DNA of 14,484 nucleotides from contig CAZTFX010000057.1 in NCBI GenBank assembly GCA_964613095.1, positions 1-14,484 of the forward strand, in the 5' to 3' direction. Every line of letters starts with the position of its first letter. Position 1 is the first letter of the stretch. This DNA comes from RGIG4576 sp964613095 (lineage in GTDB: Bacteria > Bacteroidota > Bacteroidia > Bacteroidales > Muribaculaceae). A model generated the notes under the pieces. The model did no database searches, was not told the origin of the DNA, and saw only the letters and a program-made list of their open reading frames with translations. Both the position numbers and the translations under genes were made by a program. Positions 1 to 7,402 of the stretch are shown here, piece after piece.

Positions 1-105
1 TGTTCAGACTTACAAAGATATATGCTTAGACACATACTTTTGCTACTGAGCCCAAAACATCAACGCCCCAAAGGCATTCCACATAGGTTGTTATATATCA
101 ACCAA
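1..105. other. Intergenic flank with no recognised gene
   Basis: This stretch follows the stop of the minus-strand phosphatase gene and runs to the window edge. No frame gives a recognisable protein; the only open stretch on the plus strand is about 38 codons with no start context. A weak GGTTG/CAACC inverted repeat (86-90 and 99-103) lies just past the phosphatase stop but has no T-run after it, so I do not call it a terminator. Confidence 0.5.
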
Positions 106-600
106 TTACGTATTTAACAATTCTTCCAAAAGGGTTTCACATGCATCCTCAAGGAGGTTTAGAACAAGTTCAAAACCTTCGGCACCTTCATAATAAGGAT
201 CAGGAATATAGTCGTAATGCTGATAATGGCGAATGTAATCACCCATCATCAATATTTTTTTACATTCCTCAACGGTTGCTGACATTTCCTCAAGATTTCG
301 ACGATTGGAAGCATCCATTGCCACAATAATATCAAAATCTTCAAAATCACGTCCTGTAACGCGACGACTACGATGTGTAAGGTTATACCCTCTACGCTGT
401 GCATGCACACGCATGCGACGATCAGGCAACTCTCCTGCATGCCAACCATAAGTACCAGCCGAATCGAGATAAAATTTATCGGTCAACCCTCTTTCATCAA
501 TCATGCGTTGCATTACACCCTGCGCAGCCGGAGATCTACATATATTACCCAGACAGACAAAGAGTATTTTATAAGGTGCGGTTCTTTCGTAGAAATTCAT
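106..600 (-). CDS. Low-molecular-weight protein-tyrosine phosphatase
   Basis: This is a cytoplasmic phosphatase of 164 residues that would remove phosphate from protein tyrosine residues. The signature P-loop CX5RS is seen at C16-LGNIC-R22-S23, with C16 as nucleophile and R22 binding phosphate, and the general-acid loop is D134-P-Y-Y near the C-terminus. Both are in their usual places, so it should be active. Length is slightly above the typical 150-160 because about ten residues precede the first strand; the only in-frame ATG near the start was used. It begins 15 bases after the lpxB stop, so the two genes are probably cotranscribed. LMW phosphatases in Gram-negative bacteria often act on tyrosine kinases controlling exopolysaccharide export, but no such kinase lies in this window, so the substrate is unknown. 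The related arsenate reductase role is less likely given the retained acid loop and the context. Confidence 0.93.
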   Translation of the reverse strand: MNFYERTAPYKILFVCLGNICRSPAAQGVMQRMIDERGLTDKFYLDSAGTYGWHAGELPDRRMRVHAQRRGYNLTHRSRRVTGRDFEDFDIIVAMDASNRRNLEEMSATVEECKKILMMGDYIRHYQHYDYIPDPYYEGAEGFELVLNLLEDACETLLEELLNT

Positions 601-615
601 AATCTAATCATTCTT

Positions 616-1773
616 TTACAAAGTATTTTTCATTTTTTTGAGCAGTTTGGTTGCTGCCGTTTCGGCACTATGAGCTTCAGTAAGTCGGCGTGCTATTTCG
701 TCATACCCTTCCATAACAGTGCGATAGCGAATACTGTTTACGTCAAGTAATTGCGCAAGTTCAATGGCAATATTCCCTGCATTACAATAGTGCAACAACA
801 ATTCTTTGACTACCGGAGAATCGGCAATAAGATTGGGAAGTGATACATACTTAACTTTCAACAAATACGAATAGAATGTGTACACAATCTTACTTCCTCC
901 CATTCTATAACACACTACTTGCGGAGTTTTCAATATTGCGGTTTCAAGTGTGGCGGTGCCGCTTGTGACAAGTGACGCTTTAGCATGATAAACGAGTTCG
1001 AAAGATTTACCAAACAACACCTTCGGTTTATTCTCTCCGTAACCTAATTTTTCAAACACACTGTCGTAAAACTCACGTGTTAATCCCGGTGCTCCTCCCA
1101 CAACAGGCTGATAAGCAGAGAAACGAGATACAGCACCAAGCATTTCGCGCAAGTTATCACGTATTTCTTTTTTACGAGAGCCGGGCAAAACTGCTATTAT
1201 CTCTTTATTAGAATCTATTCCGTTTATTTCACAAAATTCAACTTTAGAACGGAAAGCACGACCGGCATCGGCAATCTCATTTACTGTGGGATTCCCCACA
1301 TACTCAACCGTATAATCATGTCGTGCATAGAAATCGGTCTCAAACGGCAGAATAGAATACATCTCGGTGACATATTTTTTTATTTGCTTCACTCTGTATT
1401 CTTTCCAAGCCCAAACTTTGGGTGAGATATAATAGAAAACCGGAACATTCAATGAATAAGCATATTTTGCAACTTTCAGGTTAAACGACGGATAATCCAC
1501 CAGAATTACCGCTGCAGGTTTCCATTCACGCACTATCTTTTGTGCTGTTTTAAGAAATCCCATTATGGAACCCAGATGTTTTATCACCTCGATAAATCCC
1601 ATAAAAGCCATATCCTTGTAATGTACCGTTGGTTTTACGCCACACGCCTGTTCCATGAAGTCTCCTCCAAAGAATTTAAACTCAGCATTGCCATCTTTTT
1701 CCCTCAATGCTTTTATCAGCTGCGCTGCATGAATATCGCCCGATGCCTCTCCTGCTATTACAAAATATTTCAT
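616..1773 (-). CDS. lpxB: Lipid-A-disaccharide synthase LpxB
   Basis: LpxB joins UDP-2,3-diacylglucosamine to lipid X to form the beta-1,6 tetraacyl disaccharide-1-phosphate of lipid A, at the inner face of the cytoplasmic membrane. The 385-residue length matches the family (about 380). Family landmarks seen are the N-terminal AGEASGD motif (residues 7-13), the VWAWKEYRVKQIKK segment in the middle, LPGSRKKEI at the start of the second GT-B domain, and TSGTATLE near the UDP-binding site. It starts 77 bases after the small lipoprotein gene, with a terminator hairpin between them, and runs into the phosphatase gene 15 bases later. In Bacteroides, from memory, lpxB usually sits next to surE; here surE is about 6 kb away on the other strand. 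No frameshift or missing segment is seen. Confidence 0.97.
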   Translation of the reverse strand: MKYFVIAGEASGDIHAAQLIKALREKDGNAEFKFFGGDFMEQACGVKPTVHYKDMAFMGFIEVIKHLGSIMGFLKTAQKIVREWKPAAVILVDYPSFNLKVAKYAYSLNVPVFYYISPKVWAWKEYRVKQIKKYVTEMYSILPFETDFYARHDYTVEYVGNPTVNEIADAGRAFRSKVEFCEINGIDSNKEIIAVLPGSRKKEIRDNLREMLGAVSRFSAYQPVVGGAPGLTREFYDSVFEKLGYGENKPKVLFGKSFELVYHAKASLVTSGTATLETAILKTPQVVCYRMGGSKIVYTFYSYLLKVKYVSLPNLIADSPVVKELLLHYCNAGNIAIELAQLLDVNSIRYRTVMEGYDEIARRLTEAHSAETAATKLLKKMKNTL

Positions 1774-1789
1774 AATTTCCGATTTATAT

Positions 1790-1823
1790 AAAAAAAGCTG
1801 TCGCTCTCTCCGAGAGTAACAGC
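1790..1823 (-). terminator. Rho-independent terminator after the small lipoprotein gene
   Basis: Read on the minus strand, GCTGT...ACAGC arms (1797-1801 and 1819-1823) enclose a second pairing, CTCTC with GAGAG, and the hairpin is followed by seven T residues (complement of 1790-1796). It ends the lipoprotein transcript 28 bases past its stop. It lies only about 16 bases upstream of the lpxB ATG, so it may also act as a partial terminator controlling read-through into lpxB. Confidence 0.8.
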
Positions 1824-1850
1824 CTCAAACTCTTTTAATCCTTGCTTAGA

Positions 1851-2039
1851 TTATTTTACGCTATCAGCAGCAACAGTATCAGCAGCAACAGTGTCAGCAG
1901 CAGCAGAATCAACTACAGCAACAGTGTCAGCAGCAACTTCAGCTACAGTATCAGTAGCAGCAGCTTCAGTCTTAGCACCTCCACAAGAGAACAATGATAC
2001 GCTAAATACAACAGCAAGTAATAAAACTAACTTTTTCAT
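1851..2039 (-). CDS. Small repeat-rich lipoprotein, function unknown
   Basis: This is a 62-residue predicted lipoprotein. MKKLVLLLAVVFSVSLFSC is a type II signal peptide with the lipidated Cys at residue 19, followed by GG. The mature part of about 43 residues consists almost only of Ala, Asp, Thr, Val and Glu, with AADTVA-like repeats, no predicted fold and a net negative charge. It has its own promoter (2092-2121), an A-rich leader with AAAGGA just before the ATG, and a terminator directly after it, which is the layout of a highly expressed single gene. Similar short Ala/Asp-rich lipoproteins recur in Bacteroidales genomes, but I know of no assigned function. A role as an abundant periplasmic or surface spacer is only a guess. 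It is a real gene rather than a low-complexity accident because signal peptide, promoter and terminator all agree. Confidence 0.82.
   Translation of the reverse strand: MKKLVLLLAVVFSVSLFSCGGAKTEAAATDTVAEVAADTVAVVDSAAADTVAADTVAADSVK
1862..1906. repeat. Three tandem 15-bp units inside the lipoprotein gene
   Basis: Two identical copies of TATCAGCAGCAACAG (1862-1876 and 1877-1891) are followed by a third with two mismatches (1892-1906). They encode successive AADTV-type blocks at the C-terminus. The unit is a multiple of three, so copy-number change would keep the reading frame and only alter protein length. Further imperfect CAGCAG-rich copies continue to about 1970. Confidence 0.8.
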
Positions 2040-2091
2040 TTCCTTTAAAAATTTAATAATAAAACAATATTTCTTAGCTTCAAAATCGGTG

Positions 2092-2121
2092 CAAATTTAT
2101 AATAAAAATTTCAGATACAAA
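2092..2121 (-). promoter_or_regulatory. Bacteroidota-type promoter of the small lipoprotein gene
   Basis: On the minus strand a -33 TTTG (complement of 2118-2121) and a -7 TAAATTTG (complement of 2092-2099) are separated by 18 bases. The expected start is near 2086, giving a leader of roughly 47 bases before the ATG at 2039. It fits the TTTG/TAnnTTTG consensus of the major sigma factor in this phylum. Confidence 0.7.
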
Positions 2122-2194
2122 CGTTTTTTTAGCTTTTTTTTCTCAAAACAGCATATTTTTCTATTTTTCATAACGAAAAGTTCACATTTTTTAT

Positions 2195-2231
2195 AAAAAA
2201 AGAGATTATCGCCTCTTTTGCCGATAATCTC
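2195..2231 (-). terminator. Rho-independent terminator of the acyl-CoA synthetase gene
   Basis: A perfect 10-bp stem, GAGATTATCG (2202-2211) with CGATAATCTC (2222-2231), has a 10-base loop and, read on the minus strand, is followed by seven T residues (complement of 2195-2201). It lies 29 bases beyond the synthetase stop and separates that gene from the lipoprotein promoter. Confidence 0.88.
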
Positions 2232-2260
2232 ACATTATTTATATTAAACCGTTACAATTT

Positions 2261-3922
2261 TCAGCTTGTATATAGGAATCGCTTTATACTTCGCTTGGGA
2301 GTTTTCTCAAACTCATTTGCAAACAATTGAATTTTAGTAACTTGTTCATAAGGAGCAAGCAATTTATTCAATTCTTTACGCACAACTTCCATTGCTTCAG
2401 GCAATTTATCACGTGTCATTCCATCGGCATCCATCTTTTCATAATCAGGATAAACGAGACCTACAATTTTTCCGTCACGTTCCACAATGAGACTTTCCAT
2501 TACATAAGGCATATTGTTCAATTTTGATTCTATTTCTTCGGGATAGACATTTTGCCCGCTTGCCGTAAGAATCATTGTTTTTGAACGTCCCTTTATATAA
2601 ATGGTTCCATCTTCATCCATTGTACCCATGTCACCGGTATTCAACCATCCATCTTCATAAAGCACCTTATCGGTAGCTTCTGTATTATTATAGTACCCAC
2701 GCATCACATTCTCACCACGCACCAAGATTTCACCCGGCACATTTTGAGGGTCACTTGAAAGCACCTTTGCTTCCATAATTCCGGGAAGAACCTTTCCTGC
2801 CGAATGCAACTTAAAAGACTTCCAATGCGTATAACTCACCAATGGAGCACACTCAGTCATTCCATAACCTACAGTAAATGGGAATTTTATCTTATATAGA
2901 AACTCTTCTACTTCTTTATTCAATGGCGCACCACCTATTATAATCTGCTCGAAACTTCCACCAAACGCGTCAATTAATTTTTGTCGAATTTTTCCATATA
3001 TCGTTCTATCAAGCAACGGAATTGCCAATGCCCAACGCATCATACCCTTGCTTATCATAGGAACAATCTGTTTTCGATAAATTTTTTCCAAAATCAATGG
3101 TACACTGATAATCAAATTAGGCTTCACATCAGCCATCGCTTTCAATATAATCTTAGGCGATGGAATTTTACCAAGTAATGTAATATGAGTACCTATTGCA
3201 AGAGGTGTAAGCAAATCAAACGCACAACCATAAGCATGAGCCAATGGAAGGAACGACAAGCAACGAGACCCCTTATAGTGGAGATTTTGCTTAATTCCAA
3301 AAATCACATTACCCGCAACGTTATTACCTGTAATCATCACACCTTTACTAAATCCGGTCGTACCCGATGTGTAATTAAGAATCATCAATTCTTGATTACT
3401 TACATTGGCAAATTTCAAATCACTACGTTTGAAACCAGATTTATATTTAGCAAAGAAATTCTTTTGAAGATTGGTAAGTTCATTACCTATCGATTCACCA
3501 GTGCGTTGAGCCAACAGAGCATGGTCTTCAAGAGCAATCACAGCACGAATATTACGTAATGTCGAAGCGTCAAGATTCTCCCAAATGGCGTGCGTACTGA
3601 ACATCATCACCGAGCCGGAATGATTAATAATGTGCTGAACATCATTAGGGTTAAACTCTTGAAGAATGGGGACTATTACTGCACCATAAGTGATAGTTCC
3701 CATAAACACCGTAATCCAATCGCTTGTATTTTTACCTATCAACGCAATTTTATCACCTTTTTTTATATTACAACGACGATAAAATTCGTGCAACATGGCA
3801 ATTTTTTCGGCAAAGTCGCCATAGGTCATTGTTTTCTTCTCGGTATAATCGGTTAATGCAGGAAGATTCCAATTGTCCTTAAAACTATTCTCGTAAACCT
3901 TAATAATATTTTCTTCTATCAT
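2261..3922 (-). CDS. Long-chain acyl-CoA synthetase (AMP-binding, FadD-like)
   Basis: This is an adenylate-forming enzyme of 553 residues that would activate a fatty acid with ATP to acyl-AMP and then transfer it to CoA at the inner membrane face. The AMP-binding motifs appear in order: phosphate loop YTSGTTGFSKG (184-194), GYGMTE (352-357), the adenosine/ribose-binding TGD (429-431), the hinge KGRSK (444-448), and the C-terminal lysine in TPKRSIKR (K547 likely catalytic). Length and motif spacing fit long-chain acyl-CoA synthetases better than acetyl-CoA synthetases or O-succinylbenzoate ligases, but acyl-ACP synthetase activity or a phospholipid-recycling role is also possible. It stands alone with its own promoter, leader palindrome and terminator, divergent from the mtaB operon. 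Chain-length preference cannot be read from the sequence. Confidence 0.9.
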   Translation of the reverse strand: MIEENIIKVYENSFKDNWNLPALTDYTEKKTMTYGDFAEKIAMLHEFYRRCNIKKGDKIALIGKNTSDWITVFMGTITYGAVIVPILQEFNPNDVQHIINHSGSVMMFSTHAIWENLDASTLRNIRAVIALEDHALLAQRTGESIGNELTNLQKNFFAKYKSGFKRSDLKFANVSNQELMILNYTSGTTGFSKGVMITGNNVAGNVIFGIKQNLHYKGSRCLSFLPLAHAYGCAFDLLTPLAIGTHITLLGKIPSPKIILKAMADVKPNLIISVPLILEKIYRKQIVPMISKGMMRWALAIPLLDRTIYGKIRQKLIDAFGGSFEQIIIGGAPLNKEVEEFLYKIKFPFTVGYGMTECAPLVSYTHWKSFKLHSAGKVLPGIMEAKVLSSDPQNVPGEILVRGENVMRGYYNNTEATDKVLYEDGWLNTGDMGTMDEDGTIYIKGRSKTMILTASGQNVYPEEIESKLNNMPYVMESLIVERDGKIVGLVYPDYEKMDADGMTRDKLPEAMEVVRKELNKLLAPYEQVTKIQLFANEFEKTPKRSIKRFLYTS

Positions 3923-3937
3923 AATATCATCTCTTTA

Positions 3938-3956
3938 TGAACAAATAATTTGTTCA
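3938..3956. promoter_or_regulatory. Perfect 19-bp palindrome, candidate operator
   Basis: TGAACAAAT and ATTTGTTCA are exact inverted arms around a single central A. The palindrome lies between the predicted start (near 3961) and the ATG (3922) of the acyl-CoA synthetase gene, where a bound dimeric repressor would block transcription. Size and symmetry suit a TetR- or GntR-type regulator sensing acyl-CoA, but no regulator gene is in the window, so this is inference. Confidence 0.55.
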
Positions 3957-3966
3957 AATATCGGCA

Positions 3967-3997
3967 CAAAGATACTAACAATACATTCTAACACAAA
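3967..3997 (-). promoter_or_regulatory. Bacteroidota-type promoter of the acyl-CoA synthetase gene
   Basis: Both elements match the consensus exactly: -33 TTTG (complement of 3994-3997), 19-base spacer, -7 TATCTTTG (complement of 3967-3974). The expected start is near 3961, giving a leader of about 40 bases that contains the palindrome. Confidence 0.8.
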
Positions 3998-4079
3998 GAA
4001 AAAATCGCACATTTTCGTATTTTTTGCGCAAAAAGTATAGATTGTGTGCAATTCTTAAGTATATATGTGAGAAAATCGG

Positions 4080-4087
4080 TAACTTTG
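4080..4087 (+). promoter_or_regulatory. -7 element of the mtaB-surE operon promoter
   Basis: TAACTTTG matches TAnnTTTG and would start transcription near 4092, about 30 bases before the mtaB ATG at 4123. No convincing -33 TTTG is seen at the right distance. The element lies inside the longer open frame that extends upstream of mtaB, which supports the downstream ATG as the true start. Confidence 0.65.
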
Positions 4088-4122
4088 CATACGCTTTAAC
4101 AAGAAAAGCCATACTTCAATTT

Positions 4123-5460
4123 ATGATAGACAACTCTACATTCAATAATTATACTGCTCAATTTCACACTTTAGGATGTAAACTGAATTTCGCCGAAACA
4201 TCTACAATAGGCAAAATACTGGCAGAAAAGGGAATAAAACGTGCGCATATAGGTGAAACACCCGATATTTGTGTAGTAAACACTTGTAGTGTAACCGAAG
4301 AGGCTGATAAAAAATGTCGACAACTCATTCGCCGACTCGTAAAAAAATATCCTGAAGCTCTGATGATTGTAACCGGATGTTATGCTCAATTGAAAGGTAA
4401 TGAGATAGCCCAAATGGATGGAGTTGATATTGTTTTGGGAAGCGAGCAGAAATTAGATATAGCCCAATATATAGATAAGTGGATTGAGAATCACCAACCC
4501 ACTGTGGATATTACACCGACGAAGGATATAAGACGATTCAGCCCTTCATGCTCACGCGGAGATCGTACCCGATATTTTCTAAAGGTGCAAGACGGATGTG
4601 ATTACTATTGCAGTTACTGTACTATTCCAAAAGCACGTGGGCGCAGTCGCAGCGGTACAATCGAGAGCCTTGTGGCACAAGCCCGCGAGGTTGCAGCCGA
4701 AGGCGGACGAGAAATTGTAATTACAGGGGTTAATATCGGTGACTTTGGGAAAAACACAGGAGAAAAAATCATTGACCTATTCCGTGAACTGGATAATATC
4801 GAAGGAATCAGCCGTTACCGAATTTCTTCATTAGAACCGGATTTGCTCACCGATGAAATTATTGAGTTTGTAGCACAATCTCGTTCTTTTATGCCACATT
4901 TTCACATTCCTCTACAATCCGGAAGTGATACGATATTGAAGCTCATGCGTCGCCATTATGAATCGGCACTTTTTGCCGATAAAGTACATAAAATAAAAGA
5001 ACTTATTCCCGACGCATTTATTGGAGTAGATTTAATAGTTGGAGCCAGAGGCGAAAGTGAAGAATTATTTCATGTGTCAAGAGATTTTGTAACAAATCTT
5101 CCCATCACAAGACTTCACGTATTTCCATATTCGGAACGTCCCGGAACGATGGCTCTAAAAATAGATGGTATAGTGGATCAACATACAAAAAGTTTACGAG
5201 CAGGAGAAATGTTAAACTTTTCCGAAAATAAATTGAAAGAATTTACCTGCCAATTTTTAGGAAGCATACGCCCTGTACTATTTGAGCAACCCTCAAAAGG
5301 TCAACCCATGCATGGATTTACCGATAACTACATAAAGGTTCTTGCTCCTTATAAGCCGGAATATATCAACAAATTGGCTTTAGTTAAATTAACCGATATG
5401 AATGATGATTGTTCCGTTAACGGAGAGATTGTTTCAGCTCCCGACCAAATTAACAAATAA
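4123..5460 (+). CDS. mtaB: tRNA t6A37 methylthiotransferase MtaB
   Basis: This radical-SAM enzyme adds a methylthio group to N6-threonylcarbamoyladenosine at position 37 of tRNAs reading ANN codons, giving ms2t6A. From the ATG at 4123 it is 445 residues, the usual family size. The N-terminal domain shows the three cluster cysteines C19 (LGCKLNFAET), C55 (NTCSVT) and C86 (TGCYAQ). The radical-SAM cluster CX3CX2C is C159, C163 and C166. A TRAM-like RNA-binding tail occupies roughly the last 60 residues. The phrase LGCKLN with SVTEEAD is typical of MtaB rather than MiaB or RimO. The frame is open upstream to a TTG at 4024, but that start would precede the predicted promoter and add 33 residues unlike the family. 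It heads an operon, with the next gene starting 8 bases after its stop. Confidence 0.94.
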   Translation: MIDNSTFNNYTAQFHTLGCKLNFAETSTIGKILAEKGIKRAHIGETPDICVVNTCSVTEEADKKCRQLIRRLVKKYPEALMIVTGCYAQLKGNEIAQMDGVDIVLGSEQKLDIAQYIDKWIENHQPTVDITPTKDIRRFSPSCSRGDRTRYFLKVQDGCDYYCSYCTIPKARGRSRSGTIESLVAQAREVAAEGGREIVITGVNIGDFGKNTGEKIIDLFRELDNIEGISRYRISSLEPDLLTDEIIEFVAQSRSFMPHFHIPLQSGSDTILKLMRRHYESALFADKVHKIKELIPDAFIGVDLIVGARGESEELFHVSRDFVTNLPITRLHVFPYSERPGTMALKIDGIVDQHTKSLRAGEMLNFSENKLKEFTCQFLGSIRPVLFEQPSKGQPMHGFTDNYIKVLAPYKPEYINKLALVKLTDMNDDCSVNGEIVSAPDQINK

Positions 5461-5468
5461 AAGAAAAC

Positions 5469-6398
5469 ATGACTCAATCCAGAAAATATAATAAATTAAT
5501 ATATACGCCACTTTCTGTAATGTTATGCGGTGTTGCGCACTTGCCATTTTGGATATTATATCGCATATCCGACGTAATCTTCGTACTGATGTACTACATC
5601 TTCCGTTACCGACGTAAAGTTGTGGTAAAAAACATCAACGAATGTTTTCCCGAAAAAAGTGAAAAAGAACGAAAGAAAATCATTTGGGATTTTTATCGTC
5701 ATCTTGTAGATACCTTTGTGGAAACCATAAAGTTACTTCATGTATCCGATGAAGAAATGCGTCGTCGCATTGTATTCAAAGATATCGAAGTATTGGATAA
5801 AGGTATTGCCAACGGACGATCGGCAATCATGTACGCAGCACATTATTGCAATTGGGAATGGTTGTCATCCATTACATTATGGTCCAAATATGGAACAAAT
5901 GTAATTCAGTTCGGACAAGTTTATCACCCATTACGAAACAAATGGTTTGACGATTTTTTTCTTAATTTACGCGGACGATTTAACTCCCATTCCTATCCAA
6001 TGAAACGAGTTGTAAGAGACCTTTTATCGGCTAAGAACAATGGTAAAATTACCATTACAGGATTTATTGCCGACCAACATCCGCACCCGAATGACCAAGA
6101 TGATGTAATTACATTTCTCAACCATTATACTGCATTTATAACCGGAGCCGAAGTGCTTGCCCAAAAGATGGATATGGACGTTCTTTTCTTTGATGTCCAT
6201 AAAATAAAGCGTGGATATTATGAATGTACTGTAAGAGAAATTACACGCACACCCAAAGAAGCAAAGCAATATGAAATAACCAATACTTATGCCAAGTTAC
6301 TTGAAAAAGCTATTATGGAACAACCATCCGTATGGTTATGGACACACAAGCGATGGAAAAGACCTGTAACCCCTAAAAACATCACCGAAAATGAATAA
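5469..6398 (+). CDS. LpxL/LpxM-type lipid A acyltransferase
   Basis: This 309-residue protein belongs to the lysophospholipid acyltransferase superfamily, HtrB/LpxL branch, which transfers a secondary acyl chain from acyl-ACP onto lipid A at the cytoplasmic side of the inner membrane. An N-terminal hydrophobic segment (about residues 12-45) would anchor it. The catalytic HX4E motif is H125-YCNW-E130, as in LpxL/LpxM. A basic, aromatic C-terminus (WTHKRWKRP) is also typical, and the length matches the family. It starts 8 bases after mtaB and overlaps the following glycosyltransferase gene by 8 bases, which implies translational coupling. Bacteroidales lipid A carries one secondary acyl chain, so a single such enzyme is expected. 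An alternative is acylation of an ornithine-type or other amino lipid, since some relatives have that role. Confidence 0.88.
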   Translation: MTQSRKYNKLIYTPLSVMLCGVAHLPFWILYRISDVIFVLMYYIFRYRRKVVVKNINECFPEKSEKERKKIIWDFYRHLVDTFVETIKLLHVSDEEMRRRIVFKDIEVLDKGIANGRSAIMYAAHYCNWEWLSSITLWSKYGTNVIQFGQVYHPLRNKWFDDFFLNLRGRFNSHSYPMKRVVRDLLSAKNNGKITITGFIADQHPHPNDQDDVITFLNHYTAFITGAEVLAQKMDMDVLFFDVHKIKRGYYECTVREITRTPKEAKQYEITNTYAKLLEKAIMEQPSVWLWTHKRWKRPVTPKNITENE

Positions 6399-7392
6399 AC
6401 AGGTTGCTGTAATCATACTTAATTGGAACGGTGCAAAACTCTTGGAAGAGTTCTTACCGAGTGTATGCAAAAACACAAATTCCGAAATTGCCGATGTTAT
6501 TGTTGCCGACAACGGTAGTACCGATAATTCTCTAGAAGTACTACAACACGATTTTCCAATGGTAAAGACTATCATATTTGATAAAAATTATGGATTTGCC
6601 GAAGGTTACAATCGTGCAATAAAGGCTTGTAAAGAATATAAATATACCGTACTTTTAAATAGTGACGTAAAAACATCTCCTCAATGGCTTGAACCTCTAT
6701 ATGAGTATTGTGAAGCCAATCTTGACGTTGCTGCATGCCAACCCAAAATCCTATCATATAAAGAACATGACAAATTTGAATATGCAGGAGCTGCAGGTGG
6801 ATTTATAGATAAATTAGGTTATCCTTATTGTCGTGGACGTATTTTCTCTACAGTAGAACATGATAAAGGACAATATGATACAGCTCCGATAGATATTATG
6901 TGGGCAACAGGTGCAGCTTTATTTGTTCGCACCGAAGTTTATCTTGCCACAGGTGGTCTTGACGCAAAATTCTTTGCTCACATGGAAGAGATAGATCTAT
7001 GTTGGCGCATTCACCTTGCAGGGTATAAAATAAAAGCCGTCACAAGCGGAAAAGTATATCATCTTGGAGGAGGCAGCCTTCCGGCGTCCAATCCTCGCAA
7101 AACATACTTGAATTTCCGCAATAATTTATTGCTTTTACATAAGAATTTGCCCAAGAATGAAGGCAGAAAATTACTTTTTATTCGCCGATTATATGACACA
7201 CTTGCATTTTTCATGTTTGTAGTAAAGTGTGATTTCAAGAATGCCAAAGCAATAATCAAGGCTCACATGGATTTTAAGAAAATGAGAAAAGAATATACCT
7301 CATTTCCAACAAAGAATCTTATAGGAATTCTTCCCGGAAGTGATTGTAATATCATAACAGATTACTACCTGAAAGGTAGAAAAACATACTAA
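6391..7392 (+). CDS. Family 2 glycosyltransferase (rhamnosyltransferase-like)
   Basis: This is a 333-residue GT-A enzyme likely to transfer a sugar from a nucleotide donor onto a surface glycan or lipid carrier. Family 2 landmarks are VIILNWNG at the start, DNGSTD (40-45) for nucleotide binding, NSD (90-92) in the place of the DXD metal site, and the EEIDLCWR segment in the ED position before a YHLGGGS stretch. The overall pattern resembles WbbL/RfbF-type rhamnosyltransferases, but the donor sugar cannot be assigned. The C-terminal 80 residues are basic with one hydrophobic stretch (FFMFVV), which suggests peripheral membrane attachment. The start codon lies inside the acyltransferase gene (8-base overlap), and surE follows after 10 bases, so the protein is made from the mtaB operon. 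A partner role with the acyltransferase in lipopolysaccharide or glycolipid assembly is inferred. Confidence 0.9.
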   Translation: MNKQVAVIILNWNGAKLLEEFLPSVCKNTNSEIADVIVADNGSTDNSLEVLQHDFPMVKTIIFDKNYGFAEGYNRAIKACKEYKYTVLLNSDVKTSPQWLEPLYEYCEANLDVAACQPKILSYKEHDKFEYAGAAGGFIDKLGYPYCRGRIFSTVEHDKGQYDTAPIDIMWATGAALFVRTEVYLATGGLDAKFFAHMEEIDLCWRIHLAGYKIKAVTSGKVYHLGGGSLPASNPRKTYLNFRNNLLLLHKNLPKNEGRKLLFIRRLYDTLAFFMFVVKCDFKNAKAIIKAHMDFKKMRKEYTSFPTKNLIGILPGSDCNIITDYYLKGRKTY

Positions 7393-7402
7393 TTCTAACA
7401 TT

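Noticed and set aside
40..105. Very short minus-strand peptides after the phosphatase gene
   Set aside because: Frames of 13 to 19 codons without a ribosome site, promoter or recognised family could easily be chance.
4024..4122. Upstream extension of mtaB from a TTG codon
   Set aside because: It lies across the predicted -7 element, adds 33 residues unlike the family, and the ATG at 4123 gives the normal length.
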